The position numbers and the translations under genes are program-made. Below are positions 44,671-54,408 of a stretch of 64,000 bases of DNA, piece by piece. Under the pieces are notes generated by a model, which made no database searches, had not been told where the DNA came from, and worked only from the letters and a program-made list of their open reading frames with translations. Origin of the DNA: Pseudomonas sp. R5-89-07 (GTDB lineage Bacteria > Pseudomonadota > Gammaproteobacteria > Pseudomonadales > Pseudomonadaceae); NCBI RefSeq assembly GCF_003851685.1, contig NZ_CP027727.1, positions 2,914,001 through 2,978,000 of the forward strand. The letters are read 5' to 3'. Each line of letters begins with the position of its first letter. The stretch's first letter is position 1.

Positions 44671-46035
44671 CTAACAGTTTATTTCCGGGAGTCGTCTCTT
44701 CGCTGCGTGACGCTCGTACCACGCCAGCATCGGCTGGGTGCTCAGGCCATGCACAACAATGCTCAGGGCGATCACTGATACCGTGAGGTCCACGGCTACC
44801 GCGCTGCTGGTGCCGATCAGACCGTGATTAAGGGCATAGAACAGGTAGAAAATACTGCCGATCCCACGAATGCCGAACCAGCCCATCAAACCGCGCTGAC
44901 GGAGATCGATCAGGCGTCCCCAAGGCATTGCCAGTACGCTCAGCGGCCTGATCACGCAGAACAACAACGCCGCTACTGGCACTGCGCGCCAGTCCCAATG
45001 ACTGGCAAGCACGAGGCCCAGCACCGTCACCAGAAACACTTCCATTGAACGCTCTATCAGCCCGCCGAACGCCAGCATGTCGCCCATCATGACCCCGGCG
45101 GCAATTTGCGTATCTTCCAGCGCGCTGACATCGCCGTGCAAGGCTTTTTCCGGCGCCACTTCCAGATGCCCGACCACGGGTTGGGCCAGATGCTCGGACG
45201 GTGTCTGCGCTTTGCCGCTGGATTTGAATTCGGCCTGGCGCAACCCCAATCCTGCGGCGAACACCGACAGGAAACCGTAGCCGCCCACGGCCTGCGCGCT
45301 CACATACGCCAGGGCGATCAGCGCCAGCGTCAGGTAGTCATTGGGTGACGAGGTGCTGTCGGCATTGATCAGGCGCATGCGCAAGGTTACCCGGCCGATG
45401 CCACGGCCCATCCAGTAGCCGATCAACAGCCCGACCGGCACTGCCCACAGCAGGTTTTTCAACACCCAACCGCCGAACCAGTCGCCATCAAAACCGCCGT
45501 GCTGCATGAGCAGCAGGCCGAAGATTACAAAGGGAAAGGCCGTGCCGTCGTTCAGGCCGGCTTCACCGGACAAGCCGAAGCGCAGCGGGTCGTCGTCCTG
45601 GGCATTGTTGACCTGAACCAGGCCGGCCAGCACCGGGTCCGTTGGTGCGAGCATGGCGCCGACCAGCAATGACACGCCCCACGACAGCGCAAACAAATAA
45701 TGTAGCGCCAGGCACACGCCGAGGATGGTCAACAGCATCACCGGCCCCGCCATGCCGAAGGCGATACGCCAGGTGCGGTGCTTGAGGGGCAGGCGCAGTT
45801 TCAGGCCGCTGACGAACAGCGAAAACAGTACCGCGACTTCGGTCAGGTGCTCCATCCAGCGGGCGGAGCCCTTGATGTCCAGGTGCAGCAAAGCCGCGCC
45901 CATCGGGCCGATTGCGATCCCCAGCAACAGGCACACCGCCGAGGTGGTCACCGGCATCCAGCGCAGGTAGGAGGAGGTGAGGGCCAGTATCAGCAAAATC
46001 GCCCCGAGTACGGCCAACCATAGAATAAACGTCAT
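44671..46035 (-). CDS. Cation:proton antiporter (NhaP/CPA1 type)
   Basis: A 454-aa inner membrane protein with 12 or so hydrophobic helices. The conserved antiporter elements are GAMLAPTDPVLAGLVQ and LSGEAGLNDGTAFPFVIF, where the Asn-Asp pair is the ion-binding site of CPA1 exchangers. GIRGIGSIFYLFYA is also typical. It probably exchanges Na+ or K+ for H+ for pH or salt tolerance. It is a single gene on the minus strand, upstream of the toxin gene. Confidence 0.9.
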   Translation of the reverse strand: MTFILWLAVLGAILLILALTSSYLRWMPVTTSAVCLLLGIAIGPMGAALLHLDIKGSARWMEHLTEVAVLFSLFVSGLKLRLPLKHRTWRIAFGMAGPVMLLTILGVCLALHYLFALSWGVSLLVGAMLAPTDPVLAGLVQVNNAQDDDPLRFGLSGEAGLNDGTAFPFVIFGLLLMQHGGFDGDWFGGWVLKNLLWAVPVGLLIGYWMGRGIGRVTLRMRLINADSTSSPNDYLTLALIALAYVSAQAVGGYGFLSVFAAGLGLRQAEFKSSGKAQTPSEHLAQPVVGHLEVAPEKALHGDVSALEDTQIAAGVMMGDMLAFGGLIERSMEVFLVTVLGLVLASHWDWRAVPVAALLFCVIRPLSVLAMPWGRLIDLRQRGLMGWFGIRGIGSIFYLFYALNHGLIGTSSAVAVDLTVSVIALSIVVHGLSTQPMLAWYERHAAKRRLPEINC

Positions 46036-46143
46036 CGAGCGTGCGTCCGGCCCTGGTCTATGCAGGTTGGAGGGGCATGGTCCGATACTGGTTCAATGCG
46101 CTTTGCCGCTGGCTACCAAAAGTGCCTGCCGTGGGCGCCGGCT

Positions 46144-46932
46144 TCATTGGTCAAAGCGCGACCCGCGCTGTTTCAAGCGACGCATCCCACTGTCCAGATG
46201 CGCCCGCGCACTGGCCGGATCGCCTTCGCGCATCTGCTCATACGCACGCTGCGCTACCGCCGAGTCGATCGGCTTCAGTGGTTGCCCGCTGGCCATGGCC
46301 TTGAGCTGCACCTGGGCCGCGCGCTCCAGGTAGTACAAATCATCCCAGGCTTGGGCGATGTTCGGCGCGGCGACCATCACCCCATGGTTTTTCAGGAACA
46401 GGATATCGGCATTGCCGAGCGCAGCCGCGATACGTTGGCCCTCGAGGTTATCCAGGGCCAGGCCGTTGTAATGCTCATCCACCGCCGTGCGCCCGTAGAA
46501 TTTCAGCGCGGTTTGCCCCAGCCACAACAGCGGTGGACCTTGCAGCAGGCACAGGGCGGTGGCATTGGGCATATGGGTGTGGAAGGCAGCCTTGATCCGC
46601 GGCTGGCGCAGGTGCAGTTGGGCATGGATGTAAAACGCGGTGGCCTCGGGCAGGCCGTGACCTTCGATCACATTGCCGGCGAAGTCACACACCAGCAAAT
46701 CGGAGGCGGTGATTTCGTCGAAGGCGTAGCCGTACGGATTGACGAAAAACAGCCCATCATGTCCCGGCACCATCGCCGAAAAATGATTGCAGATGCCTTC
46801 TTCCAGACCGTGCAACGCGGCCAGTTGCAGGCACGCGGCAAGCTCTACACGGGCTTCGATGGCGGCGCTGCTGTCGAGGTTCAGGCGCCCGGCGCGCGGG
46901 CTGGATGAGGTGGGCGTAAAGGTGTGGGCCAT
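46144..46932 (-). CDS. Class II aldolase/adducin family protein
   Basis: A 262-aa protein with the class II aldolase fold: NHFSAMVPGHDGLFFVNPYG, the metal-binding HTHMPNATALC, and FLKNHGVMVAAP with a further His. Members cleave fuculose-, ribulose- or similar sugar phosphates, and many are unassigned; without flanking sugar genes the substrate is open. It starts 3 bases after the stop of the HAD hydrolase gene, with which it forms an operon. Confidence 0.88.
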   Translation of the reverse strand: MAHTFTPTSSSPRAGRLNLDSSAAIEARVELAACLQLAALHGLEEGICNHFSAMVPGHDGLFFVNPYGYAFDEITASDLLVCDFAGNVIEGHGLPEATAFYIHAQLHLRQPRIKAAFHTHMPNATALCLLQGPPLLWLGQTALKFYGRTAVDEHYNGLALDNLEGQRIAAALGNADILFLKNHGVMVAAPNIAQAWDDLYYLERAAQVQLKAMASGQPLKPIDSAVAQRAYEQMREGDPASARAHLDSGMRRLKQRGSRFDQ

Positions 46933-46935
46933 GAT

Positions 46936-47640
46936 TCACCATCCCAGGGAGTTGAACAGGGCGGGCACGGCGTCGAGCGTCGGCAGGATCGCATCGGGAC
47001 GATAATCGGCCAGCAGTTGGCGGCCGGTGCCACGGTCGATCCACACGCAGCGAAACCCCATGTCCCGCGCGGCGGCGTGGTCCAGGTGCGGGCTGGCGCA
47101 GATATGCACCACCTGGTCCAGGCTGACGCCCAATTGTGCGTAGGCATAATCGAACAAACGCCGATTCGGCTTATACGCCCCGGCCTGCTGCGCAGTGATC
47201 ACCCGGTCGATATGGCCGCCCAACTGGGCGACATTGCCTGCAATCACGTCATCGTCAGTGTTGGAAACAATGCACAGCTTGTAGCCCAGCGCCTTGAGCT
47301 GTCCCAGGGTCGCCACCACTTCGGGGAACGGTGGCATGGCGCTGATGCTGTCGGTCAGGCGTCTGCCGTCCTGTTCGTCGGCGGGCAGGCCGCAAGCCTG
47401 CAATGCCCTTTGCAGGCTTAGCCCCGCCAGGGTCCGAAAGTGACGATGGGGCGGTGTTTGTTCCAAGGCATGTTCATGCTGGTCGTAAAGACTGATCAGG
47501 GTTTCACGGTCGACCTGATGCTCACCTTTGGCATCGAGGATGCGATCGATCGCGCTGCGCAGACCTTCATCCCATTGAATCAGCGTGCCGTAGCAGTCAA
47601 AGGTCAACCATAGCGGGCGGGGCGAGTGTTCGAGGGGCAT
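46936..47640 (-). CDS. Haloacid dehalogenase-type (HAD, type II) hydrolase
   Basis: 234 aa from the methionine of MPLEHSPRPLW (47640). The nucleophile motif is WLTFDCYGTLIQWDEG (first Asp), with motif II CIVSNTDDD, and motif III/IV AGAYKPNRRLFDYA and CASPHLDHAAARDMGF. The pattern fits type II L-2-haloacid dehalogenase-like enzymes, which include many phosphatases of unknown substrate. It is the first gene of an operon with a class II aldolase and is divergent from a LysR gene. Confidence 0.88.
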   Translation of the reverse strand: MPLEHSPRPLWLTFDCYGTLIQWDEGLRSAIDRILDAKGEHQVDRETLISLYDQHEHALEQTPPHRHFRTLAGLSLQRALQACGLPADEQDGRRLTDSISAMPPFPEVVATLGQLKALGYKLCIVSNTDDDVIAGNVAQLGGHIDRVITAQQAGAYKPNRRLFDYAYAQLGVSLDQVVHICASPHLDHAAARDMGFRCVWIDRGTGRQLLADYRPDAILPTLDAVPALFNSLGW

Positions 47641-47690
47641 GGGGCACCTGTACCAGAGCGTGAATGACCCGGACAGCATAGGCAGCCTGG

Positions 47691-47732
47691 AGATCAGTTG
47701 AAAATTAAATTAACCTCTAGATCACAGTTGAA
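47691..47732. promoter_or_regulatory. Repeated AGATC-AGTTGAA boxes upstream of the LysR gene
   Basis: AGATCAGTTGAA at 47691-47702 and AGATCACAGTTGAA at 47719-47732 form an imperfect direct repeat in the divergent HAD/LysR spacer, within the AT-rich stretch expected to hold the LysR site. This is a candidate autoregulatory site. Confidence 0.4.
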
Positions 47733-47755
47733 TTATAAATATGAAGGTCGCCACT

Positions 47756-48613
47756 ATGTTTGATCTCGAACTGCTGCACAGCCTGGTCTGCGTGGTGGAC
47801 GAAGGCAGCTTCACCCGTGCCGCCGAACGCGTGCATCGCACCCAATCCACCGTCAGCCAGCAGATTCGCAAGCTCGAAGAGAGCGTCGGGCAAGTGCTGT
47901 TGGTGCGGGATCGCTCCGGCCAGCACGTCAGCCCGACGGAGCATGGCGAGCTGCTGACCCAGTACGCACGGCGCCTGCTCAATCTGTCCCGGGAAGCCCG
48001 TGACGCCCTGAGCACCGAGGCCAGTGTGGTGCCGGTACGCTTGGGCGTGCCGGAGGATTTCGACGCTGCGCGCATGGCCTCGATGCTTTCGGGGTTTGTC
48101 CGCGCCCGCCCTGAAGCGCGGCTGGAAACGGTCAGCGGCATGAGCTGCGACCTGCGCCGCCAGTTGGAGCGCGGCGAGATCGATATTGCTCTGGTCAAGC
48201 GTGAAGTCGGCGCCGGCGAATGCCACGCCAGTTGGCCCGAGCCTTTGGTGTGGGTGTGCGGCGAAGGCCAGGACCTGCACGTCGGCACCTTGCCCCTGGC
48301 CCTGTTCCCCCAGGGCTGCATTTACCGCCAGCGCGCGATCCGCGTCTTGGACAAGGCCCGCCGCAGCTGGCGCGTGGCGTTTGGCAGCCACAGCCTCACC
48401 GGGATCCAGGCAGCGGTCACCTGCGGCCTCGGTGTGAGCATCCTGCCCCAAAGCGCGGTGCTGAACACCCACCGCGTCTGCACGGAACTGCCGCCGGTGC
48501 CGCCGTCGGAGTTGGCGCTGGTCACCGGCGCGCAGCGCTTGAATGCCACCCATCACAGCCTGCTTGACTGCCTGCGCGACGAAATTTCACGCACCGGCCA
48601 GACGCTCCAGTAG
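47756..48613 (+). CDS. LysR-family transcriptional regulator
   Basis: 285 aa from ATG 47756, with AAGG 8 bases upstream; an earlier in-frame ATG at 47741 lacks such a site. The N-terminal winged HTH is [41 protein letters not shown] (abridged here to its helices SFTRAAERV and [10 protein letters not shown]). The C-terminal periplasmic-binding-like effector domain follows ([14 protein letters not shown]). It is divergent from the HAD-aldolase operon and probably controls it. Its 3' end overlaps the tail of the EAL gene by 27 bases. Confidence 0.88.
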   Translation: MFDLELLHSLVCVVDEGSFTRAAERVHRTQSTVSQQIRKLEESVGQVLLVRDRSGQHVSPTEHGELLTQYARRLLNLSREARDALSTEASVVPVRLGVPEDFDAARMASMLSGFVRARPEARLETVSGMSCDLRRQLERGEIDIALVKREVGAGECHASWPEPLVWVCGEGQDLHVGTLPLALFPQGCIYRQRAIRVLDKARRSWRVAFGSHSLTGIQAAVTCGLGVSILPQSAVLNTHRVCTELPPVPPSELALVTGAQRLNATHHSLLDCLRDEISRTGQTLQ

Positions 48614-49840
48614 CAGGCGCTCCAGGGTGGCCGCCGACAGCGGTCGGCTGAACAGGTAGCCCTGGATCTGATCGCAGCCGGCTTCCTTCAAAAACGCCAG
48701 TTGCGCCTGGGTTTCCACGCCTTCGGCCACCACCCGCAGGTTCAGGCTGTGGGCCAGTTCGATGATGGTGCGGGTGATCGCCGCGTCCTGGTGGTTGGTG
48801 GTGACTTCGCGGATAAACGCGATATCGATTTTCAACGTGTCGATGGGAAAACGGCGCAGGTAGGCCAGGCTTGAATAGCCGGTGCCGAAATCATCAATGG
48901 AAATTTTCACGCCCATGGTGCGCAGACGCTGCAGGCTGGCGATAGTGTGCTGGGTGTTCTCCATCAGCGAGCCTTCGGTCAGTTCGACCTCCAGGCAGTG
49001 GGCTTGAACACCGGTCCTGGCCAGGCTATGCGCGATATCGGCAATCAAGTCGCCCTCGATCAGTTGATGGCCTGATACGTTGACCGACACTTCCACCGCG
49101 CCCACGGCGCCGCGTTGCCACGTGGCGATCTGCTGGCAAACACTGTCGATCACCCAGCGCCCGACGGTCACGATCAGGCCCAGGCTTTCCAGCAGGGGGA
49201 CGAACACGGCCGGGGACACCGCTCCATAACCTGGGCGATCCCAGCGCAGCAAGGCTTCCAGGGCGCATATCTGGCCACCGGCCAGCTCGATCTTGGGTTG
49301 GTAATGCAGGGAGAAATCATGCTGTTCAACCGCCAGGCGCAAGTCTTTTTCCAGGTCTTGACGCGCCAGGTCATGCACGCTCATGCCGGTTTTTTCATCG
49401 GTGTGCCGCTGCAGTTGCTGCTCCAGCATCAGGCTGTGGTTTTTCAGCTCGTCGCCACGGGCCTTGAGTCGCAGCAGGTTGCGCACTCGCAGCCATAACT
49501 CGACGCGCTCCACCGGCTTGCTGAGGAACTCCTCGGCGCCGGTTTCCAGCCCGCTGACGCGGGCGCTGGGCTCACTCAGGGCCGAGAGCATGATGATCGG
49601 GATGTTGGCCGTGGTTTCGTCAGCCTTCAAGTGGCTCGCCACTTCGTAGCCGTCCATGCCCGGCATCATGATATCCAGCAGAATCAGGTCCGGCGGCTGT
49701 TGCGCTACCAGGCGCAGAGCCTCTTCTCCGCTGTCGGCGCTCAGGGTCTGGTAGCCCTCGTGCTGCAGCAGGGTTTCCAGCAGCTTGCGTACCTGGGGGT
49801 CATCGTCAACGATCAACAGCGTGGCGGGTTGACTGGCCAT
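48587..49840 (-). CDS. Receiver-EAL response regulator (c-di-GMP phosphodiesterase)
   Basis: 417 aa. The N-terminal receiver ([18 protein letters not shown], phosphoacceptor Asp in [13 protein letters not shown]) is followed by a linker and an EAL domain. Active-site motifs are present: [40 protein letters not shown] and [10 protein letters not shown], so c-di-GMP hydrolysis to pGpG is expected. It is the last gene of a minus-strand operon with a receiver and a PAS histidine kinase. Its 3' end overlaps the convergent LysR gene. Confidence 0.93.
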   Translation of the reverse strand: MASQPATLLIVDDDPQVRKLLETLLQHEGYQTLSADSGEEALRLVAQQPPDLILLDIMMPGMDGYEVASHLKADETTANIPIIMLSALSEPSARVSGLETGAEEFLSKPVERVELWLRVRNLLRLKARGDELKNHSLMLEQQLQRHTDEKTGMSVHDLARQDLEKDLRLAVEQHDFSLHYQPKIELAGGQICALEALLRWDRPGYGAVSPAVFVPLLESLGLIVTVGRWVIDSVCQQIATWQRGAVGAVEVSVNVSGHQLIEGDLIADIAHSLARTGVQAHCLEVELTEGSLMENTQHTIASLQRLRTMGVKISIDDFGTGYSSLAYLRRFPIDTLKIDIAFIREVTTNHQDAAITRTIIELAHSLNLRVVAEGVETQAQLAFLKEAGCDQIQGYLFSRPLSAATLERLLLERLAGA

Positions 49841-49849
49841 GGAGAGGGC

Positions 49850-50233
49850 TCATGTGAGGGGGTTGATAGTCTTTTGCAGCAAGCTGTCGATCACCTGGTA
49901 CAGCTCTTTGTAGCGCAGCGGCTTGATGATGTAGGCATCGCAACCGGCCAGGCGGGTTTTTTCCCTGTCCTCCTTCATGGCCATGGCGGTGAGGGCGATC
50001 ACCGGGATATGGGCAGTGACGGGGTCTTGCTTGAGCAAGGTAGTGGCGGCCAGGCCGTCCATGCCCGGCAGTTGGATGTCCATCAGGATCAGCGCTGGTT
50101 GTTGTTCCCGGGCCAGGGTCAGGCCGATTTCGGCATCGGCGGCCCAGAGTACCGTGTGCCCGGCGTTGATCAGCAGCAGGCGGGCCAGGCGCATGTTCGC
50201 CTCGTTGTCTTCGACGATCAGGATGTGGGCCAT
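49850..50233 (-). CDS. Single-domain response regulator
   Basis: 127 aa from ATG 50233 (MAHILIVEDNEANMR), preceded by GGAGG. A stand-alone CheY-like receiver with acidic pocket VEDNE, phosphoacceptor Asp in LILMDIQLPGMDG, Thr in VIALTAMAM, and Lys in YIIKPLRYKEL. It has no output domain, so it probably relays phosphate or acts by protein contact. It overlaps the kinase gene by 16 bases and precedes the receiver-EAL gene by 9 bases. Confidence 0.9.
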   Translation of the reverse strand: MAHILIVEDNEANMRLARLLLINAGHTVLWAADAEIGLTLAREQQPALILMDIQLPGMDGLAATTLLKQDPVTAHIPVIALTAMAMKEDREKTRLAGCDAYIIKPLRYKELYQVIDSLLQKTINPLT

Positions 50234-51558
50234 GACGCCTCCGGTGCACGATGCAACGGCAGCCATACCACGAAGCGAGCGCCCAGGCCTTCGCGGCTGG
50301 CCACGGCGACGCTGCCGCCATACAGGTCGCTCAGTTGCTTGACCATTGCCAGCCCCAGGCCCGTGCCTTCAAACTTGCGCGCCAGGCTGCTGTCGATCTG
50401 GCTGAAGGCCTTGAACAGCTTGCTCATGTCGTCCTCGGCGATGCCGATGCCGGTGTCGCTCACGCTCAGCTCCAGGAACCGCTGGTGCGCGCTGGGGGGC
50501 AGGGCGAACCCGTGCGTCGGCCAATCTCCAGGTATGTGGCCGACCCCGGCGCGGCTGACTTCGCGCACCGTCAACGTCACACAGCCGCCGTGTTCACTGA
50601 ACTTCACCGCATTGGCCAGCAGGTTGTAGATGATCTGCTTGGTCTTGCGCAGGTCCAACGCCAGCACGCCGAAATCCGTCGCGCATTCCAATTTCAGCTC
50701 GATACGCTGCAGCGCGGCCGTTTCCCGCACGATCAGCAAACTGTTGGCCAGCAACCCGTCAAGCGCCACGGCTTCCAGCTCCAGGTCCATCATCCCGGCC
50801 TCGACCTTGGACAGGTCGAGAATGTCGTTGATCAGCGACAGCAAGTGCTGCCCGCTGGTGAAGATATCGCCGATGTATTCGCGCTGCACATCGCTCATTT
50901 CGCCAACCAGACCATCCTTGAGCGCCTCGGAAAAGCCAATCACCGCGTTCAGCGGCGTGCGCAATTCGTGAGACATGGTCGCCAGGAACTCGGACTTCAT
51001 GTGGCTGGCGTGCTCCAGCTCCAGGTTCTTCTCTTCCAGCGCGCGCTCGAAGCCTTTGCGTTCGGCTTCCTCCTGCTTGCGTGCGGTATTGTCGGTGCCA
51101 ATCAGCAGGTAACCGATGATGGTGTCATGGCGGTTACGCAAGGCCGTCACCGAGACCATGGCCGACAGGCGACTGCCGTCCTTGCGGATATAGGTCAGCT
51201 CGTAAATGTCTTCGATGCCACGGGAAGCCTTGAACACCAGGGCTTCGAAACCCGGCGTGATCGGTGTGTCGAGCTCCAGGCTGAGGGCGGCGGCGCGTGT
51301 GATCAGTTCGGCTGGGTCGGAGATGTCGGCGGGGGTGATGCGGTTAAGCACATCGGCAGCCGCGTAACCGAGCATGCGTTCGGCACCGACGTTGAAGATC
51401 TGGATCACGCCTTTCTCGTCAGTGGCAATGCTGGAGAAATACGCGCTGTTGAAAATTGCATCCTGCAGCGCGCCGGTCTTGAGCAAGGTCTTCTGGCGTT
51501 TGAACTCGACAATCTTTTCGGCACGTGACCGGGGCGGGTCGGGTAGAGATGTGTCCAT
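50218..51558 (-). CDS. PAS-domain sensor histidine kinase
   Basis: 446 aa from ATG 51558 (MDTSLPDPPRSR). A PAS sensor (residues about 40-165, ATDEKGVIQIFNVGAERMLGYAA, ELTYIRKDGSRL) leads into a coiled linker. The HisKA helix follows with phosphoaccepting His in ATMSHELRTPLNAVIG, then the ATPase domain (YNLLANAVKFSE, SDTGIGI, FEGTGLGLAMVKQL). There are no transmembrane segments, so it senses a cytoplasmic signal. It is first in an operon with two receiver genes. Confidence 0.92.
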   Translation of the reverse strand: MDTSLPDPPRSRAEKIVEFKRQKTLLKTGALQDAIFNSAYFSSIATDEKGVIQIFNVGAERMLGYAAADVLNRITPADISDPAELITRAAALSLELDTPITPGFEALVFKASRGIEDIYELTYIRKDGSRLSAMVSVTALRNRHDTIIGYLLIGTDNTARKQEEAERKGFERALEEKNLELEHASHMKSEFLATMSHELRTPLNAVIGFSEALKDGLVGEMSDVQREYIGDIFTSGQHLLSLINDILDLSKVEAGMMDLELEAVALDGLLANSLLIVRETAALQRIELKLECATDFGVLALDLRKTKQIIYNLLANAVKFSEHGGCVTLTVREVSRAGVGHIPGDWPTHGFALPPSAHQRFLELSVSDTGIGIAEDDMSKLFKAFSQIDSSLARKFEGTGLGLAMVKQLSDLYGGSVAVASREGLGARFVVWLPLHRAPEASWPTS

Positions 51559-51865
51559 TGCAGCATTTCCGTGAACTTCAGGCCCGCCATCGGGTAGATG
51601 GCGCAGAACATGCTCACAGAAGGTCGCGTGGACGCGACGAGGAGGAGATGAGTTCTCTGGACAATAGCAGAAACCATGGCCTTTTAATGGCGATGGCATT
51701 CTTTTGACGTGCAAAAGCCGGCGCTACGGTGTTTGCGCGCTTCTTCTATGATGAAACGATTCACCAGACCGATAAATGGCGACGCAAGCGCTTGCGTAAG
51801 CAAATGTATCTGAACTAGAGTCGGCAGCACTCGACAACAAAAACAATAAATCCAGGAGCTCATCC
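51559..51865. other. Divergent promoter region of the kinase and sugar ABC operons
   Basis: 307 bp. The right half holds a perfect LacI-family operator at 51782-51797, TATGAT at about 51749, and a purine-rich site before ATG 51866. The left half has no evident feature. Confidence 0.6.
51782..51797. promoter_or_regulatory. LacI-family operator
   Basis: ACGCAAGCGCTTGCGT is a perfect 16-bp palindrome with the central CG typical of LacI/PurR/RbsR operators. It lies 68 bases before the ABC ATPase start. The LacI-type gene at 55367 is the probable ligand. Confidence 0.75.
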
Positions 51866-53398
51866 ATGAGCCTTGAACCCTTGCTTGAGATGCAGGGCAT
51901 CAGCAAAACCTTCAACGGTTTGCGCGTGCTCAAAAGTGTCGGCCTGAAGGTCTACCCCGGCGAAATCCACGCCTTGATGGGGGAGAACGGCGCCGGCAAA
52001 TCCACGCTGATGAAAATCCTCTCCGGCGCTTACCAGGCCGACCCCGGCGGCGAAATCCGCATCGACGGCCAACCCGTCGCCAGCTTTACACCCGCTACCG
52101 CCAAAGCCCTCGGCATCGCCGTGATCTATCAGGAATTGAGCCTGTGCCCGAACCTGAGCGTGGCCGAGAACATCTACCTGGGCCGCGAATTGCGGCGTGG
52201 CTGGACCATTGACCGCAAGGGCATGCAAGCCGGCTGCCTGGAAGTGCTGCAACGCCTGGGCGCTGAATTCACCGCCGCCACCCTGGTGAGCAGCCTATCG
52301 ATCGCCGAGCGCCAGTTGGTGGAAATCGCCCGCGCCCTGCATGCCCACGCCCGTATCCTGGTGATGGACGAACCGACCACGCCATTGTCATCGCGCGAGA
52401 CCGACCGCCTGTTCGCGCTGATCAAACAGCTACGCAGCCAGGGCCTTGCGATCATCTATATCAGCCACCGCATGGCCGAAATCTATGAGTTGTCGGACCG
52501 CGTGTCGGTGCTGCGCGACGGCCAGTACATCGGCGAACTGAGCCGCGATGCACTGTCGGCCGAAGTGCTGGTGAAAATGATGGTGGGCCGCGACCTGTCC
52601 GGCTTCTACAAGAAGGAACACGCCGCGTATAACCCCGGCAACGTGGTGATGCGCGTGCGCGACATGGCCGACGGCAAGCGCGTACGCAACTGCAGTTTCG
52701 ACCTGCATGCCGGCGAAGTGCTGGGCATTGCCGGGCTGGTCGGGGCAGGGCGCACGGAGCTGGCGCGCTTGATCTTCGCCGCCGACCCGCGCACCAGCGG
52801 CACCCTGGAAGTGGTCGGCAAAACCGTCACCCAGCTGCGCACCCCGGCCGATGCGATCCGCGCCGGCGTGGTGTACCTCACCGAGGACCGCAAGGCCCAG
52901 GGCCTGTTCCTCGACATGAGCGTGGCCGACAACATCAACGTGTGCGCCTGTGTGCCGGACGCCCGCGCCGGTGGGGTGCTGGACCGCAGCCATGGCGCAC
53001 AGCGCGCCAATGATGCGATCAAGTCGCTGTCTATTCGGGTGGCGTCGGGCAAGGTCAATGTGGGCGCGCTGTCCGGCGGCAACCAGCAGAAGGTGTTGCT
53101 GGCGCGGCTGCTGGAGGTCAAGCCGCATGTGCTGATTCTGGATGAGCCCACCCGTGGGGTGGACATCGGCTCCAAGTCCGAGATCTACCGCATCATCAAT
53201 CAACTGGCCCAGGCCGGTGTCGGCATCGTGGTGATTTCCAGCGAGCTGCCGGAAATCATCGGCACGTGCGACCGCGTGCTGATCATGCGCGAAGGCCAGT
53301 TGGTGGCCGAAGTCGGCGGGGCCTCCGGTCACGTCATCTCCCAGGAACGTATTATCGACCTCGCCACCGGTGGCGATCAGGTGGCTGCCAATGGCTGA
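51866..53398 (+). CDS. Sugar ABC transporter ATP-binding protein (RbsA-like)
   Basis: 510 aa with two fused ABC domains, as in RbsA/AraG/XylG carbohydrate importers. The first has Walker [10 protein letters not shown], signature [15 protein letters not shown] and Walker [13 protein letters not shown]. The second has a degenerate Walker A (GLVGAGRTE, as usual in this family), signature [15 protein letters not shown] and [11 protein letters not shown]. It is the first gene of an A-C-B-R-kinase operon with the binding protein third, and its 3' end overlaps the permease start. Confidence 0.93.
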   Translation: MSLEPLLEMQGISKTFNGLRVLKSVGLKVYPGEIHALMGENGAGKSTLMKILSGAYQADPGGEIRIDGQPVASFTPATAKALGIAVIYQELSLCPNLSVAENIYLGRELRRGWTIDRKGMQAGCLEVLQRLGAEFTAATLVSSLSIAERQLVEIARALHAHARILVMDEPTTPLSSRETDRLFALIKQLRSQGLAIIYISHRMAEIYELSDRVSVLRDGQYIGELSRDALSAEVLVKMMVGRDLSGFYKKEHAAYNPGNVVMRVRDMADGKRVRNCSFDLHAGEVLGIAGLVGAGRTELARLIFAADPRTSGTLEVVGKTVTQLRTPADAIRAGVVYLTEDRKAQGLFLDMSVADNINVCACVPDARAGGVLDRSHGAQRANDAIKSLSIRVASGKVNVGALSGGNQQKVLLARLLEVKPHVLILDEPTRGVDIGSKSEIYRIINQLAQAGVGIVVISSELPEIIGTCDRVLIMREGQLVAEVGGASGHVISQERIIDLATGGDQVAANG

Positions 53399-54374
53399 AT
53401 TGAATATCGCGACAACAACGACGGGCAAGGCTGAGCGTGTACGCGAGTGGATGCGCACGGTGGGCATGCTGCCGGTGCTGGTGTTGCTGCTGGTGGGGTT
53501 TGCCCTGGCCAGCGAGAACTTCATGTCCCTGCAGAACCTGTCGATCATCACGCAGCAGGCTTCGGTGAATGTGGTGCTGGCGGCCGGCATGACTTTCGTG
53601 ATTCTCACGGCGGGCATCGACCTGTCGGTGGGAGCGATCCTGGCGGCGTCGGCGGTGGTGGCGCTGCAGGCCTCGATGTCGCCGCAGTTCGGCATGTTCG
53701 GCATCGCCGCCGGGATCGGCTTCGGGCTGTTGCTGGGGCTGGTCAATGGTGGGTTGATCGCATTCATGCGCCTGCCGCCGTTTATTGTCACCCTGGGCGC
53801 GCTCACCGCCATGCGCGGCCTGGCGCGGTTGCTGGCCGACGACAAGACGGTGTTCAACCCCGATTTGCCGTTTGCCTTTATTGGCAATGACTCGATCCTC
53901 GGTGTGCCCTGGCTGGTGGTCATTGCCGTGGCCGTGGTGGCGCTGTCGTGGTTTATTTTGCGGCGCACGGTGATGGGTGTGCAGATCTACTCGGTGGGCG
54001 GCAACCCGGAAGCGGCGCGGCTGTCGGGGATCAAGGTGTGGAAGGTGCTGCTGTTCGTCTACGCCATGTCCGGTGCGCTGGCCGGCCTCGGCGCGGTGAT
54101 GAGCGCCTCGCGCCTGTTCGCCGCCAATGGCCTGCAACTGGGGCAGTCCTACGAACTGGACGCGATTGCCGCGGTGATCCTCGGCGGCACCAGCTTTACC
54201 GGCGGCGTCGGCACCATCGGCGGCACGCTGATCGGCGCACTGATCATCGCGGTACTCACCAATGGCCTGGTGCTGCTGGGGGTGTCGGATATCTGGCAGT
54301 ACATCATCAAGGGCATCGTGATCATTGGCGCGGTGGCGCTGGATCGCTATCGCCAGTCCGGCGCCCGTACCTGA
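53391..54374 (+). CDS. Sugar ABC transporter permease (RbsC-like)
   Basis: 327 aa from ATG 53391, which overlaps the ATPase stop. About 8-10 hydrophobic helices, with the RbsC/AraH signature [20 protein letters not shown] and the loop [12 protein letters not shown], and [23 protein letters not shown] near the end. It forms the membrane channel for the pentose/polyol transporter. Confidence 0.92.
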   Translation: MAELNIATTTTGKAERVREWMRTVGMLPVLVLLLVGFALASENFMSLQNLSIITQQASVNVVLAAGMTFVILTAGIDLSVGAILAASAVVALQASMSPQFGMFGIAAGIGFGLLLGLVNGGLIAFMRLPPFIVTLGALTAMRGLARLLADDKTVFNPDLPFAFIGNDSILGVPWLVVIAVAVVALSWFILRRTVMGVQIYSVGGNPEAARLSGIKVWKVLLFVYAMSGALAGLGAVMSASRLFAANGLQLGQSYELDAIAAVILGGTSFTGGVGTIGGTLIGALIIAVLTNGLVLLGVSDIWQYIIKGIVIIGAVALDRYRQSGART

Positions 54375-54408
54375 GTTCACTCCTACAACAATCACAAGAG
54401 AGACCTCC

